Assembly (NCBI GenBank): GCA_938038175.1 | Contig: CALHRQ010000255.1 | Location: 1 to 36,322, forward strand | Direction of reading: 5' to 3' | DNA length: 36,322 nucleotides | Origin: an uncultured Granulosicoccaceae bacterium | Lineage (GTDB): Bacteria > Pseudomonadota > Gammaproteobacteria > Granulosicoccales > Granulosicoccaceae | Part shown: positions 17,041 to 26,112 of the stretch, piece by piece | Numbering within the stretch: position 1 is the first letter of the stretch | Layout of the letters: every line of letters starts with the position of its first letter | Program-made: the position numbers and the translations under genes | The notes under the pieces: generated by a model | The model's input: the letters and a program-made list of their open reading frames with translations, nothing else | Database searches by the model: none | Told to the model about the DNA's origin: nothing

Positions 17041-17079
17041 AAAAATACAAATTGTGATGCTTTAGTTAAGTGCATCACA
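17041..17079 (-). terminator. Intrinsic terminator-like hairpin downstream of gor
   Basis: TGTGATGC (17053-17060) and GCATCACA (17072-17079) form an 8-bp perfect stem with an 11-base loop. Read on the minus strand it is followed by a T-rich tract (17041-17052), as expected for the end of the gor transcript. Confidence 0.55.
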
Positions 17080-17092
17080 TTTCGGTATTCCG

Positions 17093-17111
17093 TGATCGTG
17101 TTCCACGATCA
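17093..17111. repeat. Short perfect inverted repeat
   Basis: TGATCGTG (17093-17100) and CACGATCA (17104-17111) pair around a 3-base loop, 38 bp after the gor stop. It may be part of the same termination region or a protein site; no U tract follows on either strand. Confidence 0.45.
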
Positions 17112-17148
17112 TAAAGAGGTAGGAACTGGAATTTGGCCTGCAGGCAAT

Positions 17149-18498
17149 CTACCGCATAGTGACAAGCTCTTCACCGCTGGTGGGGTGTATTGCGACGGTA
17201 TCATCAAACTGTTTTTTCGTCGCACCCATACTGATGGCCACGGCAAACCCCTGCATCATCTCATCAGCATCACGACCAATAAGATGACAACCGACAATTT
17301 TCTCGTCCTCACCTTCGACGATTAATCGCATAGTGGTCTTAACCTTGTGGTCGGTGAATGCCATATACATGGGATTAAAAGAGGATTCATATACTTTGAC
17401 CGAATCCCCGTATTCGGCCATCGCCTCTTTTTCAGTCAGCCCTATCGTACCAATTGGAGGATGGCTGAATACCACGGTCGCAATATTTTCGTATTTAAGA
17501 TGACGATCAGTCTGACCATTGTAGAGCCGATCTGCCAGGCGTCGCCCTGCGGCAATTGCAACCGGTGTAAGTTCAGCCTCTCCAATAACATCACCTACAG
17601 CGAACACACCTTTAACGTTTGTTTCCTGATACTTGTCTACCGGGATGTAACCGCGCTTATTAGTATTAACACCAGCCTTGGACAAATCCAATGGTGGCGT
17701 TAAGGGTGTGCGGCCGATGGCGAAAATAACCTCATCAAAGCCATCCAACCGAGTACCGGACTCAGCGATCACACTGAGGCTTTCACCGGTTTTTTCCACA
17801 GCACTTGCCGTAAATCCTGTTTCTATCGTGACCCCGTCTGCTTGCATTGCACCAAAGAGCTGATCAGAGACAGGCTCATCAAAGTCTCTCAGAAAACGAT
17901 CTTTACGAATTCCTAAAGTAACATCGGTACCCAGTGCCTGAAGCATGCCGGCCAATTCTACTGCGATATAACCTGCACCTAATACCATGACCTTACGCGG
18001 CTGCTGCTTCAAGGCGAAAAAACCATCTGATGTTATGGCGTGCTCGGCTCCAGGAATATCAGGCAAAGTGGGTGTTCCACCCACTGCGATCAGTATTCGC
18101 TCGGCACTGATTTGTTCATCGCCAACTCTGATGGTATTTTTATCGATAAATCGCGCTTCTCCATGGCGTGTTTCAACACCGTTCTTAGCGAAGGAACTGT
18201 CATAAAATTTGTTGATGTTACTAATGTAATTTTGGCGCTTTGCAACAAAAGCTGCCCAGTCGAAACTGCCAACCTGAACATCAAAGCCGTAGCCTGTCGC
18301 ATCGCGCAGCGCGTGCGCCATGCTGGCCCCGTACCACATGGCCTTCTTGGGCACACAGCCAACGTTGACACAAGTGCCTCCCATATAAGGGTCACGCTCA
18401 ATGATGAGACAACGCGCACCATAGCTGGCAGCTCGGTTAGTCGTTGCGATACCACCACTACCACCGCCAATGGTGATTAAATCAAAATCATAAGACAT
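17149..18498 (-). CDS. gor: Glutathione-disulfide reductase
   Basis: The 449-residue flavoprotein has GGGSGG near 11-16 for FAD, the redox-active [13 protein letters not shown] with C43 and C48, a NAD(P) motif [11 protein letters not shown] followed by [11 protein letters not shown] with basic residues that fit NADPH, and the C-terminal HPTSGEE of the dimer partner's active site. The layout and length match bacterial glutathione reductase (about 450) and rule out lipoamide dehydrogenase, which has a different redox motif (CLNVGC). It reduces glutathione disulfide with NADPH in the cytoplasm. It is divergent from ubiA across 97 bp. Confidence 0.94.
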   Translation of the reverse strand: MSYDFDLITIGGGSGGIATTNRAASYGARCLIIERDPYMGGTCVNVGCVPKKAMWYGASMAHALRDATGYGFDVQVGSFDWAAFVAKRQNYISNINKFYDSSFAKNGVETRHGEARFIDKNTIRVGDEQISAERILIAVGGTPTLPDIPGAEHAITSDGFFALKQQPRKVMVLGAGYIAVELAGMLQALGTDVTLGIRKDRFLRDFDEPVSDQLFGAMQADGVTIETGFTASAVEKTGESLSVIAESGTRLDGFDEVIFAIGRTPLTPPLDLSKAGVNTNKRGYIPVDKYQETNVKGVFAVGDVIGEAELTPVAIAAGRRLADRLYNGQTDRHLKYENIATVVFSHPPIGTIGLTEKEAMAEYGDSVKVYESSFNPMYMAFTDHKVKTTMRLIVEGEDEKIVGCHLIGRDADEMMQGFAVAISMGATKKQFDDTVAIHPTSGEELVTMR

Positions 18499-18515
18499 AC
18501 TGATAAAAATCCTTC

Positions 18516-18537
18516 TGGCCCGCTATATACCGGGCAA
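18516..18537. promoter_or_regulatory. GC-flanked TATATA dyad upstream of gor
   Basis: GCCCG and CGGGC (18518-18535) flank CTATATAC in the short divergent gap between gor and ubiA. It could be a binding site or a -10-containing operator, but no matching -35 was found and no regulator is implied. Confidence 0.22.
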
Positions 18538-18595
18538 TGTCAATGTAAAACCCTATTGATTGTGCTGAATTGAGCCCTGTTATTAACGGTCTGTT

Positions 18596-19537
18596 ATGCC
18601 TGAGCAGACTCAAAGCAGTTACTATACTGCTAAACGAGGCCAGATGACCTGCTTAGCTGTGATTTCATACCCTGTAAGAGACAAGTTGTCAGCTTTTGTT
18701 TCATTGACAAGGATAAATCGTCCAATTGGTATCTATTTGTTGATGTGGCCCATGCTTTGGGCGTTGTGGTTCGCAGCAAAAGGCGTACCCGATGTAAAAG
18801 TACTTGTTATATTCATACTCGGTACGGTACTCACACGCTCTGCTGGCTGCGCCATCAACGACTATGCCGACAGGCACATAGATGCGCACGTTGAACGCAC
18901 AGCCGGACGCCCACTGGCGACCGGTGCACTAAGCAGCATCGAAGCATTATTACTTGCAGCTGTGCTAATGATGTTGGCATTTCTACTCGTACTATTTACC
19001 AACAAGCTAACTATTTTAATGTCTTTTGTAGCGCTGGCTCTGGCAACTGTATATCCGTTTACCAAACGCATCACCCATTGGCCACAGGCTTTTCTTGGTG
19101 CTGCATTTGCATGCGCTGTACCCATGGCTTTTGCAGCTCAGATTAACAATGTACCCAGCACTGCGTGGGTTATATTCGCCGCCGCCGTTATCTGGGCCAT
19201 GGCCTATGACACCCTATACGCCATGACAGATCGAGCATTTGATTTAAAAATTGGTGTAATGTCCACTGCCATTTTATTTGCGAAGTACGACCTCTTGGCC
19301 GTTGCTGTGCTACAGATCACTATGCTGGCATTGATGTTAGGCGTTGGGTTAAATCAGGGGCGGCAGTGGATTTATCTGAGCGGATTTATTGTTGCTGCTG
19401 CATTAATAATCCGTCAGCTATATCGCTGTAAGACGCGTGACCCTCAACGTTGCTTTGAGGCCTTTTTAAATAATAACTATGTTGGTATGAGTTTATTTAT
19501 TGCCCTCGCACTGGACTTTGCTGTCTTTCCGGCATGA
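18596..19537 (+). CDS. ubiA: 4-hydroxybenzoate polyprenyltransferase
   Basis: The 313-residue integral membrane protein contains the first Asp-rich motif NDYADRHID (88-96) and the second region YDTLYAMTDRAFDLKIG near 200-220, plus LTRINRPIGIYLLMWP early on, all typical of UbiA. It prenylates 4-hydroxybenzoate in the inner membrane in ubiquinone synthesis. The N-terminus is about 25 residues longer than in E. coli, so a later start such as ATG 18644 is possible. The stop overlaps the start of the downstream GTPase gene (ATGA), implying coupled translation. No ubiC is adjacent. Confidence 0.93.
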   Translation: MPEQTQSSYYTAKRGQMTCLAVISYPVRDKLSAFVSLTRINRPIGIYLLMWPMLWALWFAAKGVPDVKVLVIFILGTVLTRSAGCAINDYADRHIDAHVERTAGRPLATGALSSIEALLLAAVLMMLAFLLVLFTNKLTILMSFVALALATVYPFTKRITHWPQAFLGAAFACAVPMAFAAQINNVPSTAWVIFAAAVIWAMAYDTLYAMTDRAFDLKIGVMSTAILFAKYDLLAVAVLQITMLALMLGVGLNQGRQWIYLSGFIVAAALIIRQLYRCKTRDPQRCFEAFLNNNYVGMSLFIALALDFAVFPA

Positions 19538-21294
19538 CCATTAACACACAAGTCAGTGACCTTCTTTCGCGCTATCAACGTGTAGTGCAAACAGGTAATC
19601 AGAACGCAGCTGAGCTTGTTCCAGGCTACAACACTTTACGCCTGGCTAATGCTGCCTTGAATAAAAGTGCACTGGCTGAAAGCGCGCCAGAACACCCGTT
19701 ACAGGTTGTCATTGTCGGCCCAACCCAAGCTGGCAAAAGCACGTTGTGCAACCTGATCACCGATGCAAACCCCGCCGGAATAAGCGCACTCGCAGGTTAC
19801 ACGGTGCATGCCCAGGGCTTTGCTATTGGGGCGCAGATTGCTTCTCTGGAACCACTGCAGGCGTTAATGAAGCCACTACAAAAAGTGAGCATCTCTGAGC
19901 TTGATCATAACGATTTTAATCAATACGTACTCGACACTGTAGAAGCTGGCTCAGCGGCACTGATAGACAACGCGGTTGTCTGGGACTCACCCGATTTCGA
20001 CTCTATAGAATCACAGGGCTATCGTGGTGCCGTACTGCAAACCATCGCCATGGCAGACGTTTTAATTTTCATGGTCAGTAAAGACAAGTACGCCGACAAA
20101 ACCGTATGGGATATGCTTGAACTGGTCGCCAGTTTGGGAAAACCACTGTTTGTGTGTATCAACAAGCTCGACGCCGCCGATGAGGCCACGGTGACTGACT
20201 CATTTAAAAAAAGGTTTCAGGACAATTTCAATACCCCGTTACCGCAACTGGTTGCCTTGCCGTTTATAAAAAACACATCTAAACACAGTAATAGCGATAG
20301 AGATCAGACCATAGCGATTACAGATGCTTCTCGCGACAGTATCAAACTAGCTCTGAGCAATGCGATAGCGCAGGTTGATCGAGAAAATACAAGCCAACTC
20401 ACGCATGCCTTTATTCGCGAGCACTGGCCTTCGTGGATAAAACCACTCAAAGTGGAACTCTCTGCTCAGGAAGATTGGCAGAGCGCTGTTGCCGCAGCAC
20501 TCGAAGATGCTGAGACTCGTTATGTGTCACGTTTTCTGGATAATCCAAACAAGTACGATACCTTCGATAAAGCCATTGCAGAGCTTTTAACCTTGCTGGA
20601 AATACCCGGCATTGCGGGCACGCTTAGTACAGCACGCAGTGTGGTGACTTGGCCAGCACGTAAACTGCTCGGTATTGGTCAAAAGACGTTTGCGCGCGAA
20701 CACGTGCCTGCTGATCAGGAGCAGGAAGTACTCGAATTAATTCTGGAGCAATCACTGACAACACTGCAAGGGCATATTATTGTGGAGCAACAAAATAGTG
20801 ATGACCAGACGATTTGGTGGCAAGCCCTGCAAGCGCAACTTTTAAGAGATAAAAATGAACTAAGCACACGCTTCTCGTCAACGGCGGCGAAGGTTCAAAG
20901 CAGTTTCGAACCTCGCATCGAGGCAACTGCCCAGCAACTCTACAGCCAGTTGAAAGAGCAGCCGGCCTTGCTGAACTCATTGCGCGCAGCCAGGGTGACA
21001 ACCGATGCTGCAGCTGTCGTTATGGCAGTGAAATCAGGTGGCCTTGCACCAGCCGATCTGGTCATTGCACCCGCCATGCTATCAGTAACAACACTGCTAA
21101 CAGAAAGCGTACTGGGTCAGTATATGGAACGCGCCAAAAAGCAGTTAAAAGAAGAGCAGCTTACTGATGTACGAAAACAACTACTGCATGGTGTGCTGGG
21201 TCGGACGCTACACGAGATGAGCATTCAACTCGACAGTGATAACTTGCTCAGCGCGGGCACTGCAATGGATCTGAAACTTGCATCTTACTCTTAG
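19534..21294 (+). CDS. Large dynamin-like P-loop GTPase (first of a pair)
   Basis: The 586-residue protein has a GTPase domain within the first 280 residues: G1 GPTQAGKST at 62-70, G3 DSPDFDS at 151-157, and G4 NKLD at 210-213. About 300 mostly helical residues follow, with a hydrophobic patch at about 490-530 that could insert in a membrane, then a charged end. The arrangement recalls bacterial dynamin-like or stress-related GTPases, but I cannot name a family. It overlaps ubiA by 4 bp. A second GTPase with the same DxPDFDS motif lies at 23374-25020, with a CobT-like gene on the opposite strand between them. The stop is followed by 16-bp repeats. Role unknown; membrane or cell-envelope work is inference. 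Confidence 0.8.
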   Translation: MTINTQVSDLLSRYQRVVQTGNQNAAELVPGYNTLRLANAALNKSALAESAPEHPLQVVIVGPTQAGKSTLCNLITDANPAGISALAGYTVHAQGFAIGAQIASLEPLQALMKPLQKVSISELDHNDFNQYVLDTVEAGSAALIDNAVVWDSPDFDSIESQGYRGAVLQTIAMADVLIFMVSKDKYADKTVWDMLELVASLGKPLFVCINKLDAADEATVTDSFKKRFQDNFNTPLPQLVALPFIKNTSKHSNSDRDQTIAITDASRDSIKLALSNAIAQVDRENTSQLTHAFIREHWPSWIKPLKVELSAQEDWQSAVAAALEDAETRYVSRFLDNPNKYDTFDKAIAELLTLLEIPGIAGTLSTARSVVTWPARKLLGIGQKTFAREHVPADQEQEVLELILEQSLTTLQGHIIVEQQNSDDQTIWWQALQAQLLRDKNELSTRFSSTAAKVQSSFEPRIEATAQQLYSQLKEQPALLNSLRAARVTTDAAAVVMAVKSGGLAPADLVIAPAMLSVTTLLTESVLGQYMERAKKQLKEEQLTDVRKQLLHGVLGRTLHEMSIQLDSDNLLSAGTAMDLKLASYS

Positions 21295-21369
21295 TTCGCC
21301 GAATAACGGGTTGCGATAATGCACAGCGGATTAAATTTCTTTGTTTAATTGAGTACAATCAACTTAGAA

Positions 21370-21417
21370 CTCATTACTGTTACAACCCATTCCTGTTAAA
21401 ACCCATACCCGTTAAAA
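21370..21417. repeat. Three 16-bp tandem repeats (minus-strand unit TTTTAACGGGTATGGG)
   Basis: On the minus strand units at 21402-21417, 21386-21401 and 21370-21385 read TTTTAACGGGTATGGG, TTTTAACAGGAATGGG and TTGTAACAGTAATGAG. They occupy the 147-bp gap between the converging GTPase and cobT-like genes. The unit resembles the 16-bp unit of the array at 26113-26220. Confidence 0.75.
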
Positions 21418-21441
21418 TCCAACAAGTGCAACACCTTTGTA

Positions 21442-23307
21442 TTAAATATTAGCCGCACTCTTAAACAAGTGGCTAAGTTGAGTCAGCATGGCACGTCCAA
21501 GTTTTTTCACATCATAAATTGTGATCGACTTTTGATAATATGCTGAAACATCATGACCAATGCCAATCGCCACCAGCTCAATTTCTTTTTGGCTTTCTAT
21601 TTGTGCGATCACTTGGTGTAAATGCTCAACCAGATAATTCTCGGCATTTTGCGCCATGGTGCTTGTATCAATCGGTGCGCCATCCGAAATCATCATAATA
21701 ACTTTACGTTGCTCTGGCCGCCTGCGGATTCGCTGCTGCGCCCACAACAACGCTTCACCATCAATATTCTGCTTAAGTAAATCGCCACGCAACATTAAAC
21801 CTATGCCTTTTCTGGCATTGCGATACGGGACATCAGCGCTTTTGTATACGATATGACGTAGCCCGTTTAATCGACCAGGGTTTTCAGGTGCACCTTGATC
21901 AATCCATGTCTGCATGGCCTGGCTACCTTGCAATTCAGTTGTGGTGAAACCCAGTATTTCAACACTGACACCACATCGCTCCAGAGTGCGCGCCAGTATG
22001 TCTGTGCAGGCAGCTGCAATAGTGATGGGTTTCCCGAGCATCGATTTCGAATTATCTACGAGCAGGGTTATCGTGGTATCACGAAATTTTTGCTCACTCT
22101 CGGCTTTAAAAGACAAGGCAGATAAAGGCTGAGTAACTACGCGTGTCAGCCGTGAGGTATCAAGATAACCTTCATCAAGATCAAATTGCCAATGGCGTTG
22201 TTGCTGGGCCATAAGAACTCGCTGCAGTCGACCGGATAGCCTCCCTATAAGGGACGAATAGCGCTGTATCTGCTCATCCAGCCGCAAGCGCAATTCGCCC
22301 AGCTGAGCATCATCTGCAAGTTCTCGCGCACTCACAATTTCATCATATTGAGTTGAATACACTTGATAACTGCCACCGGCATAAAGTAAACCGTGCCCCT
22401 CCTCTCCAGCATCAGCGGACACCGGCGCATCACGATTCGGCATTATCGATGCCGATTGATCGGCCGCATCGGCTGCGCTCATAACAGTGTCGCGTTGCTC
22501 TTCAAGCTCTTCTCGCATTATTGTGGCGGCCGCTTCTTCCATCGCCAGCTCGTCGTCTTTGGGAAGAGTATCGGCATCAACATTCAGGACAGCAGCATCA
22601 TCCTGCTCACTGTCATCAGAAAGCAGTTGGTCTACTGTGGGATGCTCAGGTTCACCATCGGAAACGATAGACTGCACATTGATCAAACGAATGATCTCAA
22701 GCGATAACTTTGCGTAAGGTTGCTGGCTCGATGCGAGCTGTGCCAGCTGCTGGAAACGGTTGCCTGTCAGGTTATTGATGTTGTCACGCCAAAGAACCAA
22801 TAATGCACGCACACCAATGGGGGACGGCTCACTTGTGAGTGATTCACGCGTAATACACGCTACAATCAAGGTTAACTGCCGTAGCCCGGATGCTGTACGT
22901 ATAATGTCAGCTGAATGTGTACTGGCATGCAAGTGATCGAGGTTTTGCGCAACACCTGCATAGGAAGTCGCACCAAGAGACTCACAACGCACTTGCTCCA
23001 TTGCGTTAAACAGCTGCTCTTCGCGCCTATCCAACGGTTTGAGTCGCTGATGCAGTTTGCCATCATGGTGTGCAGTAACCAGCGCCAACGCATCACCAAT
23101 ACCGCGCAGCAATGTAATAGGCTGATCTTTCAGGTATGAGCTTGCAATCGTTGCAGACATCCCTAGCGCTTTTGCACAATGGTGATCAGCAAGCTCCGTC
23201 TGCATTGTTGGATTATTGGCAATTGAGCGCATACAGGCCGCATTGCATTGTTTAAAATGTGCTGTTGCCTCAGCGCTATACTTAATTGATTGTTTATTCG
23301 CGTACAT
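21442..23307 (-). CDS. cobT: CobT-like cobaltochelatase-family protein with VWA domain
   Basis: The 621-residue protein matches CobT of the aerobic cobaltochelatase CobN-CobS-CobT in layout: a long N-terminal helical part, an acidic low-complexity centre (about 215-300), then YQVYSTQYDEIVSARELAD, a helical linker, and a C-terminal VWA domain with the metal-ion-dependent adhesion site DNSKS at 418-422, GFTTTE, LRHIVYKSADVPYRN, IDGEALLWA and MMISDGAP. CobT works with the AAA+ subunit CobS to drive cobalt insertion by CobN in vitamin B12 synthesis. Neither CobS nor CobN is in this window, nor any other cobalamin gene, so it may serve as VWA partner of an AAA+ protein for another purpose. It is flanked by two large GTPases on the opposite strand, converging with one and divergent from the other (66 bp). 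Confidence 0.86.
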   Translation of the reverse strand: MYANKQSIKYSAEATAHFKQCNAACMRSIANNPTMQTELADHHCAKALGMSATIASSYLKDQPITLLRGIGDALALVTAHHDGKLHQRLKPLDRREEQLFNAMEQVRCESLGATSYAGVAQNLDHLHASTHSADIIRTASGLRQLTLIVACITRESLTSEPSPIGVRALLVLWRDNINNLTGNRFQQLAQLASSQQPYAKLSLEIIRLINVQSIVSDGEPEHPTVDQLLSDDSEQDDAAVLNVDADTLPKDDELAMEEAAATIMREELEEQRDTVMSAADAADQSASIMPNRDAPVSADAGEEGHGLLYAGGSYQVYSTQYDEIVSARELADDAQLGELRLRLDEQIQRYSSLIGRLSGRLQRVLMAQQQRHWQFDLDEGYLDTSRLTRVVTQPLSALSFKAESEQKFRDTTITLLVDNSKSMLGKPITIAAACTDILARTLERCGVSVEILGFTTTELQGSQAMQTWIDQGAPENPGRLNGLRHIVYKSADVPYRNARKGIGLMLRGDLLKQNIDGEALLWAQQRIRRRPEQRKVIMMISDGAPIDTSTMAQNAENYLVEHLHQVIAQIESQKEIELVAIGIGHDVSAYYQKSITIYDVKKLGRAMLTQLSHLFKSAANI

Positions 23308-23373
23308 CTGCTAATTATCAGTGAATCCTGCTATTTTCGCTAAAGGACTATTTCTAACATTGTTTGAGCCACC

Positions 23374-25020
23374 ATGCCCGAAGCATTAACTCACCTTCAG
23401 CAAAGCCTGAGCCACTGGGCCAATGATGCCCAGCAAGCTGGCTGGCTGAGCCCGAATGCCGCACGAACGCTCGATTCTACTGTGGTTGCCACACCGGGCT
23501 CACTGTTCTCAAAACCCAACAGGCCGCTGGTTGTCGGTTTTTTTGGTGGCACAGGTGTTGGCAAAAGCACTTTACTCAACCGCTTTGCCGGTCAATCAAT
23601 CGCAAAAGCGACAGCAGAACGCCCTACATCGCGCAATATCACCCTGTACATCCATGAGTCTGTTGCGATTGCCCATCTACCTAAAGAGTTTCCCATACAA
23701 CGTATTGAAAAAAACACCCACCAGAATAACCAGTATCGCTCGGTTATGTGGATTGACATGCCAGACTTTGACAGCGTCGAGCAAAGCAATCGTGAGTTGG
23801 TAAATCAATGTTTGCCTCACATTGATGTGGTCATTTATGTCGTCAGTCCCGAACGCTATAAGGACGATCGCGGTTGGCGCCTGCTGTTGGAGCATGGCGA
23901 ACAGCACGCCTGGCTGTTCGCGATAAACCATTGGGATAAGGGAGATGAGAGGCAGAAGGAAGACTTTCTCTCTATGTTGGTAGAGGCCGGCTTTAGTGAC
24001 CCACATTTGTTTTGTACAGACAGTAGTGGGACGGCAAATGGCGGGGATGACTTTGCCACTTTTCAGGAAACAGTCAACACGCTGGCTGACCAACAGTTGG
24101 TTGATCAACTGGAATCGCGTGGCGTGGTTCAACGGTTAAAGCAAATCCGTACCGTGACTGACCAGCTACGCGAAAAGATAGGCAGTGCGGAAGCAGCAGC
24201 GCAATATAAATCGAGCTGGCCCGCGCATTGGCAAGCGGCAGAGTCTGAACTGATTGATTCCAACGAATGGAAAATTGCCAGTATTGCCGAAACCTATGCG
24301 GCCACCGAAACGGGTCTAATGGCAAGTGTTGTTCAACGACTGCGAGGTAAGCCTGCAATGCAGAACCACACTCAGTTGGCCGAATCTCAAAGCCTGGGCA
24401 ATATTACAGATGAAGTTTACTTTGCAAGGATTACCGAATCGGTAGATGACTTCACTCAACGATCCATCGTAAACGGTATTCCAATGCCGGCCGTGAAAAA
24501 AATATTGCACGATACCAAGGAGCGCTTTGTGCAGCGCATTCCTGCCATTGTGGAGCAGTCTGTTCAGCGCTCCATGGCATCGCCTGGCAGTAAGGGACAG
24601 CGATTACTCTATAAAATGCTCAAATCGCTGAGTTGGTTGCTGCCCTTGCTGGCGCTTGGATGGGTCGCTTTCCGCGTAGTTAATGTGTTTCGCCTGGGCG
24701 CTGAAAATCCTGCTGTCTACCTTAGCAGTAACTTTGCAGTGCACAGTTTGCTGCTGGCGGGATTAGCCTGGTTTATTCCCGCATTTTTAGGCTTTCGACT
24801 TAAACCATCACGAGCAAACGCCGCTGCAAGGGGCGCTCGCGATGGCTTGGTACAGGCGAATACCTATATCAGTGAAGAGGTGTCTGCAGGGCTTGATAAA
24901 GTTGCTCGCGATCAAGCTCAGCACTTATCTCAGCTGGATGAGATTCTATCTTCAGGCCTTCAGTTTGATGACAGTGAACTCCCAGAGTCACTGCAGCGCA
25001 TGTTAATCAATGCGCCCTAA
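23374..25020 (+). CDS. Large membrane-anchored P-loop GTPase (second of a pair)
   Basis: The 548-residue protein has G1 GGTGVGKST at 58-66, a likely G2 Thr in RPTSRNIT, G3 DMPDFDS at 128-134 and a G4-like NHWD at 185-188 in which His replaces the usual Lys of NKxD. Two transmembrane segments (about 419-436 and 455-474) follow a helical middle region, and a basic then acidic tail ends the protein, so the GTPase head and tail probably lie on the cytoplasmic face. The G3 motif and neighbourhood link it to the GTPase at 19534-21294. Its start is 66 bp from the divergent cobT-like gene. It overlaps comF at its 3' end by 4 bp. Family resembles dynamin-like or YcjX/Era-type proteins only at motif level. 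Confidence 0.8.
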   Translation: MPEALTHLQQSLSHWANDAQQAGWLSPNAARTLDSTVVATPGSLFSKPNRPLVVGFFGGTGVGKSTLLNRFAGQSIAKATAERPTSRNITLYIHESVAIAHLPKEFPIQRIEKNTHQNNQYRSVMWIDMPDFDSVEQSNRELVNQCLPHIDVVIYVVSPERYKDDRGWRLLLEHGEQHAWLFAINHWDKGDERQKEDFLSMLVEAGFSDPHLFCTDSSGTANGGDDFATFQETVNTLADQQLVDQLESRGVVQRLKQIRTVTDQLREKIGSAEAAAQYKSSWPAHWQAAESELIDSNEWKIASIAETYAATETGLMASVVQRLRGKPAMQNHTQLAESQSLGNITDEVYFARITESVDDFTQRSIVNGIPMPAVKKILHDTKERFVQRIPAIVEQSVQRSMASPGSKGQRLLYKMLKSLSWLLPLLALGWVAFRVVNVFRLGAENPAVYLSSNFAVHSLLLAGLAWFIPAFLGFRLKPSRANAAARGARDGLVQANTYISEEVSAGLDKVARDQAQHLSQLDEILSSGLQFDDSELPESLQRMLINAP

Positions 25021-25811
25021 GATGCAACGCTCCCCAATGGTGTTCTGGCAACAGCCCACAGTTGAAGCTGGGCAACCTGGGTGTCCAATAGCTCCCGCGC
25101 CAACTCCTGAGTGGTTGCTCCAGTTGTAAGAACATCATCAACAACGGCAACACGTTTGTTGAACAATTGCTCAGACGCCTGAAAAACCCCAGTGACCGTT
25201 TGAATGCGCTCCGCGCGAGACAAGCCAGCCAGTGCCTCGGTTTCCTCCACTCTGCTTACAAGATTAGCTTTAACCGGAATATCCAAAGCCCGCCCACACC
25301 AAAACGCAATTTCTTCGGTGTGATTGAACCCACGTTCCATCCTGCGACGCAGATGTAATGGTACTGGTATAAGTACCTCTGGCCAATCATCGATACTCGG
25401 TAGCATTCGCCGAACATGACCAGCCAGTAACAAGCCCAGTAAACGACCACTGGGCAAATGAGATCGATATTTTAATTTTTTTATGAGCAGATCGACAGGT
25501 GGGTCGAATGAGTATGGTATTAACGTATGCGCATAAGGCGATGAAAATATGCCGCACTCTGCACATTTATCATCGGAAAAATCGATATCCAGCGAATGTC
25601 CGCACTGCATGCACAACTTTCTATGGAAGCGAAAGCCTTTCTCAGCGTATAGGACCGGAAAGCAGCAATGACAAAATCGGCATAGATCAATGTTTGATTC
25701 ACTCCGGCTGTGACAAAAACAACAATAGTGGGGGAAACGAGAGGCAATATATTGCATTATTTGACTTACAGTCCGCAGTCCTTGCGCACAGCCCATGAGT
25801 TTTTCCTTCAC
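25017..25811 (-). CDS. comF: ComF family phosphoribosyltransferase-like protein
   Basis: The 264-residue protein has an N-terminal Cys-rich zinc region (Cys at 30, 31, 33, 44, 47, 49, 50, 67, 70, 83, 86) and a C-terminal PRTase domain with the PRPP loop VAVVDDVLTTGAT at about 221-233, preceded by IPVPLHLRRRMERGFNHTEEIA, the ComF signature. ComF is needed for natural transformation in several bacteria, and its neighbours on the other strand are unrelated. Together with the fimT-pilVWXE cluster it is compatible with competence, but competence is not shown. The start is an ATG at 25811; a start five codons in is also possible. Confidence 0.9.
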   Translation of the reverse strand: MKEKLMGCAQGLRTVSQIMQYIASRFPHYCCFCHSRSESNIDLCRFCHCCFPVLYAEKGFRFHRKLCMQCGHSLDIDFSDDKCAECGIFSSPYAHTLIPYSFDPPVDLLIKKLKYRSHLPSGRLLGLLLAGHVRRMLPSIDDWPEVLIPVPLHLRRRMERGFNHTEEIAFWCGRALDIPVKANLVSRVEETEALAGLSRAERIQTVTGVFQASEQLFNKRVAVVDDVLTTGATTQELARELLDTQVAQLQLWAVARTPLGSVAS

Positions 25812-25917
25812 ACAATCTAACGAGTGCCGCAGGATAGCCTACACTCTCAAGTGGTCTCAAGCTTTGAGCGGATCAGGATGGTGTTGTATTTTTCACACAC
25901 ATTCAGTGGCTTTTTTG

Positions 25918-25946
25918 TTTACAATTGATTGAATAGCGGCTATAAA
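25918..25946 (+). promoter_or_regulatory. Sigma70-like promoter
   Basis: TTTACA (25918-25923), a 17-bp spacer and TATAAA (25941-25946) give close to ideal sigma70 geometry on the plus strand, about 600 bp before the OmpA-family start. Nothing coding follows for that distance. Confidence 0.5.
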
Positions 25947-26112
25947 AGACAAAAAAACAACAAGCGATCAGCCGTCTGGTGTACGGTGATATGCATTGCA
26001 GACATTAAAACCCTGCACTCATCGCCTGTGACGGTCCTTTGTGTCACGCGGACGCAAGGCAACATTGGTTATTTGCTGTGGCCAATACTGCGCTAATAAC
26101 AGATGACCGTGT

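Larger units (their letters stand above)
16796..17148. other. 353-bp gap between fimT and gor
   Basis: The gap lies upstream of fimT and downstream of gor, both on the minus strand. It holds two inverted repeats on its right side, listed separately, and must contain the pilin operon promoter. I see no convincing coding frame and no clear -35/-10 pair. Confidence 0.5.

Noticed and set aside
22393-22717. Plus-strand frames opposite the acidic centre of the CobT-like protein
   Set aside because: They are Ser-rich antisense shadows of the Glu/Asp-rich coding region.
21442-23307. cobT-like gene as evidence of aerobic B12 synthesis in this region
   Set aside because: No cobN, cobS or other corrin genes are in the window, so the function cannot be inferred from CobT alone.
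25653-25670. Stretch similar to the SRP RNA core (GGACCGGAAAGCAGCA)
   Set aside because: It lies inside comF on the coding strand's complement, lacks the paired flanks, and is explained by the protein sequence.
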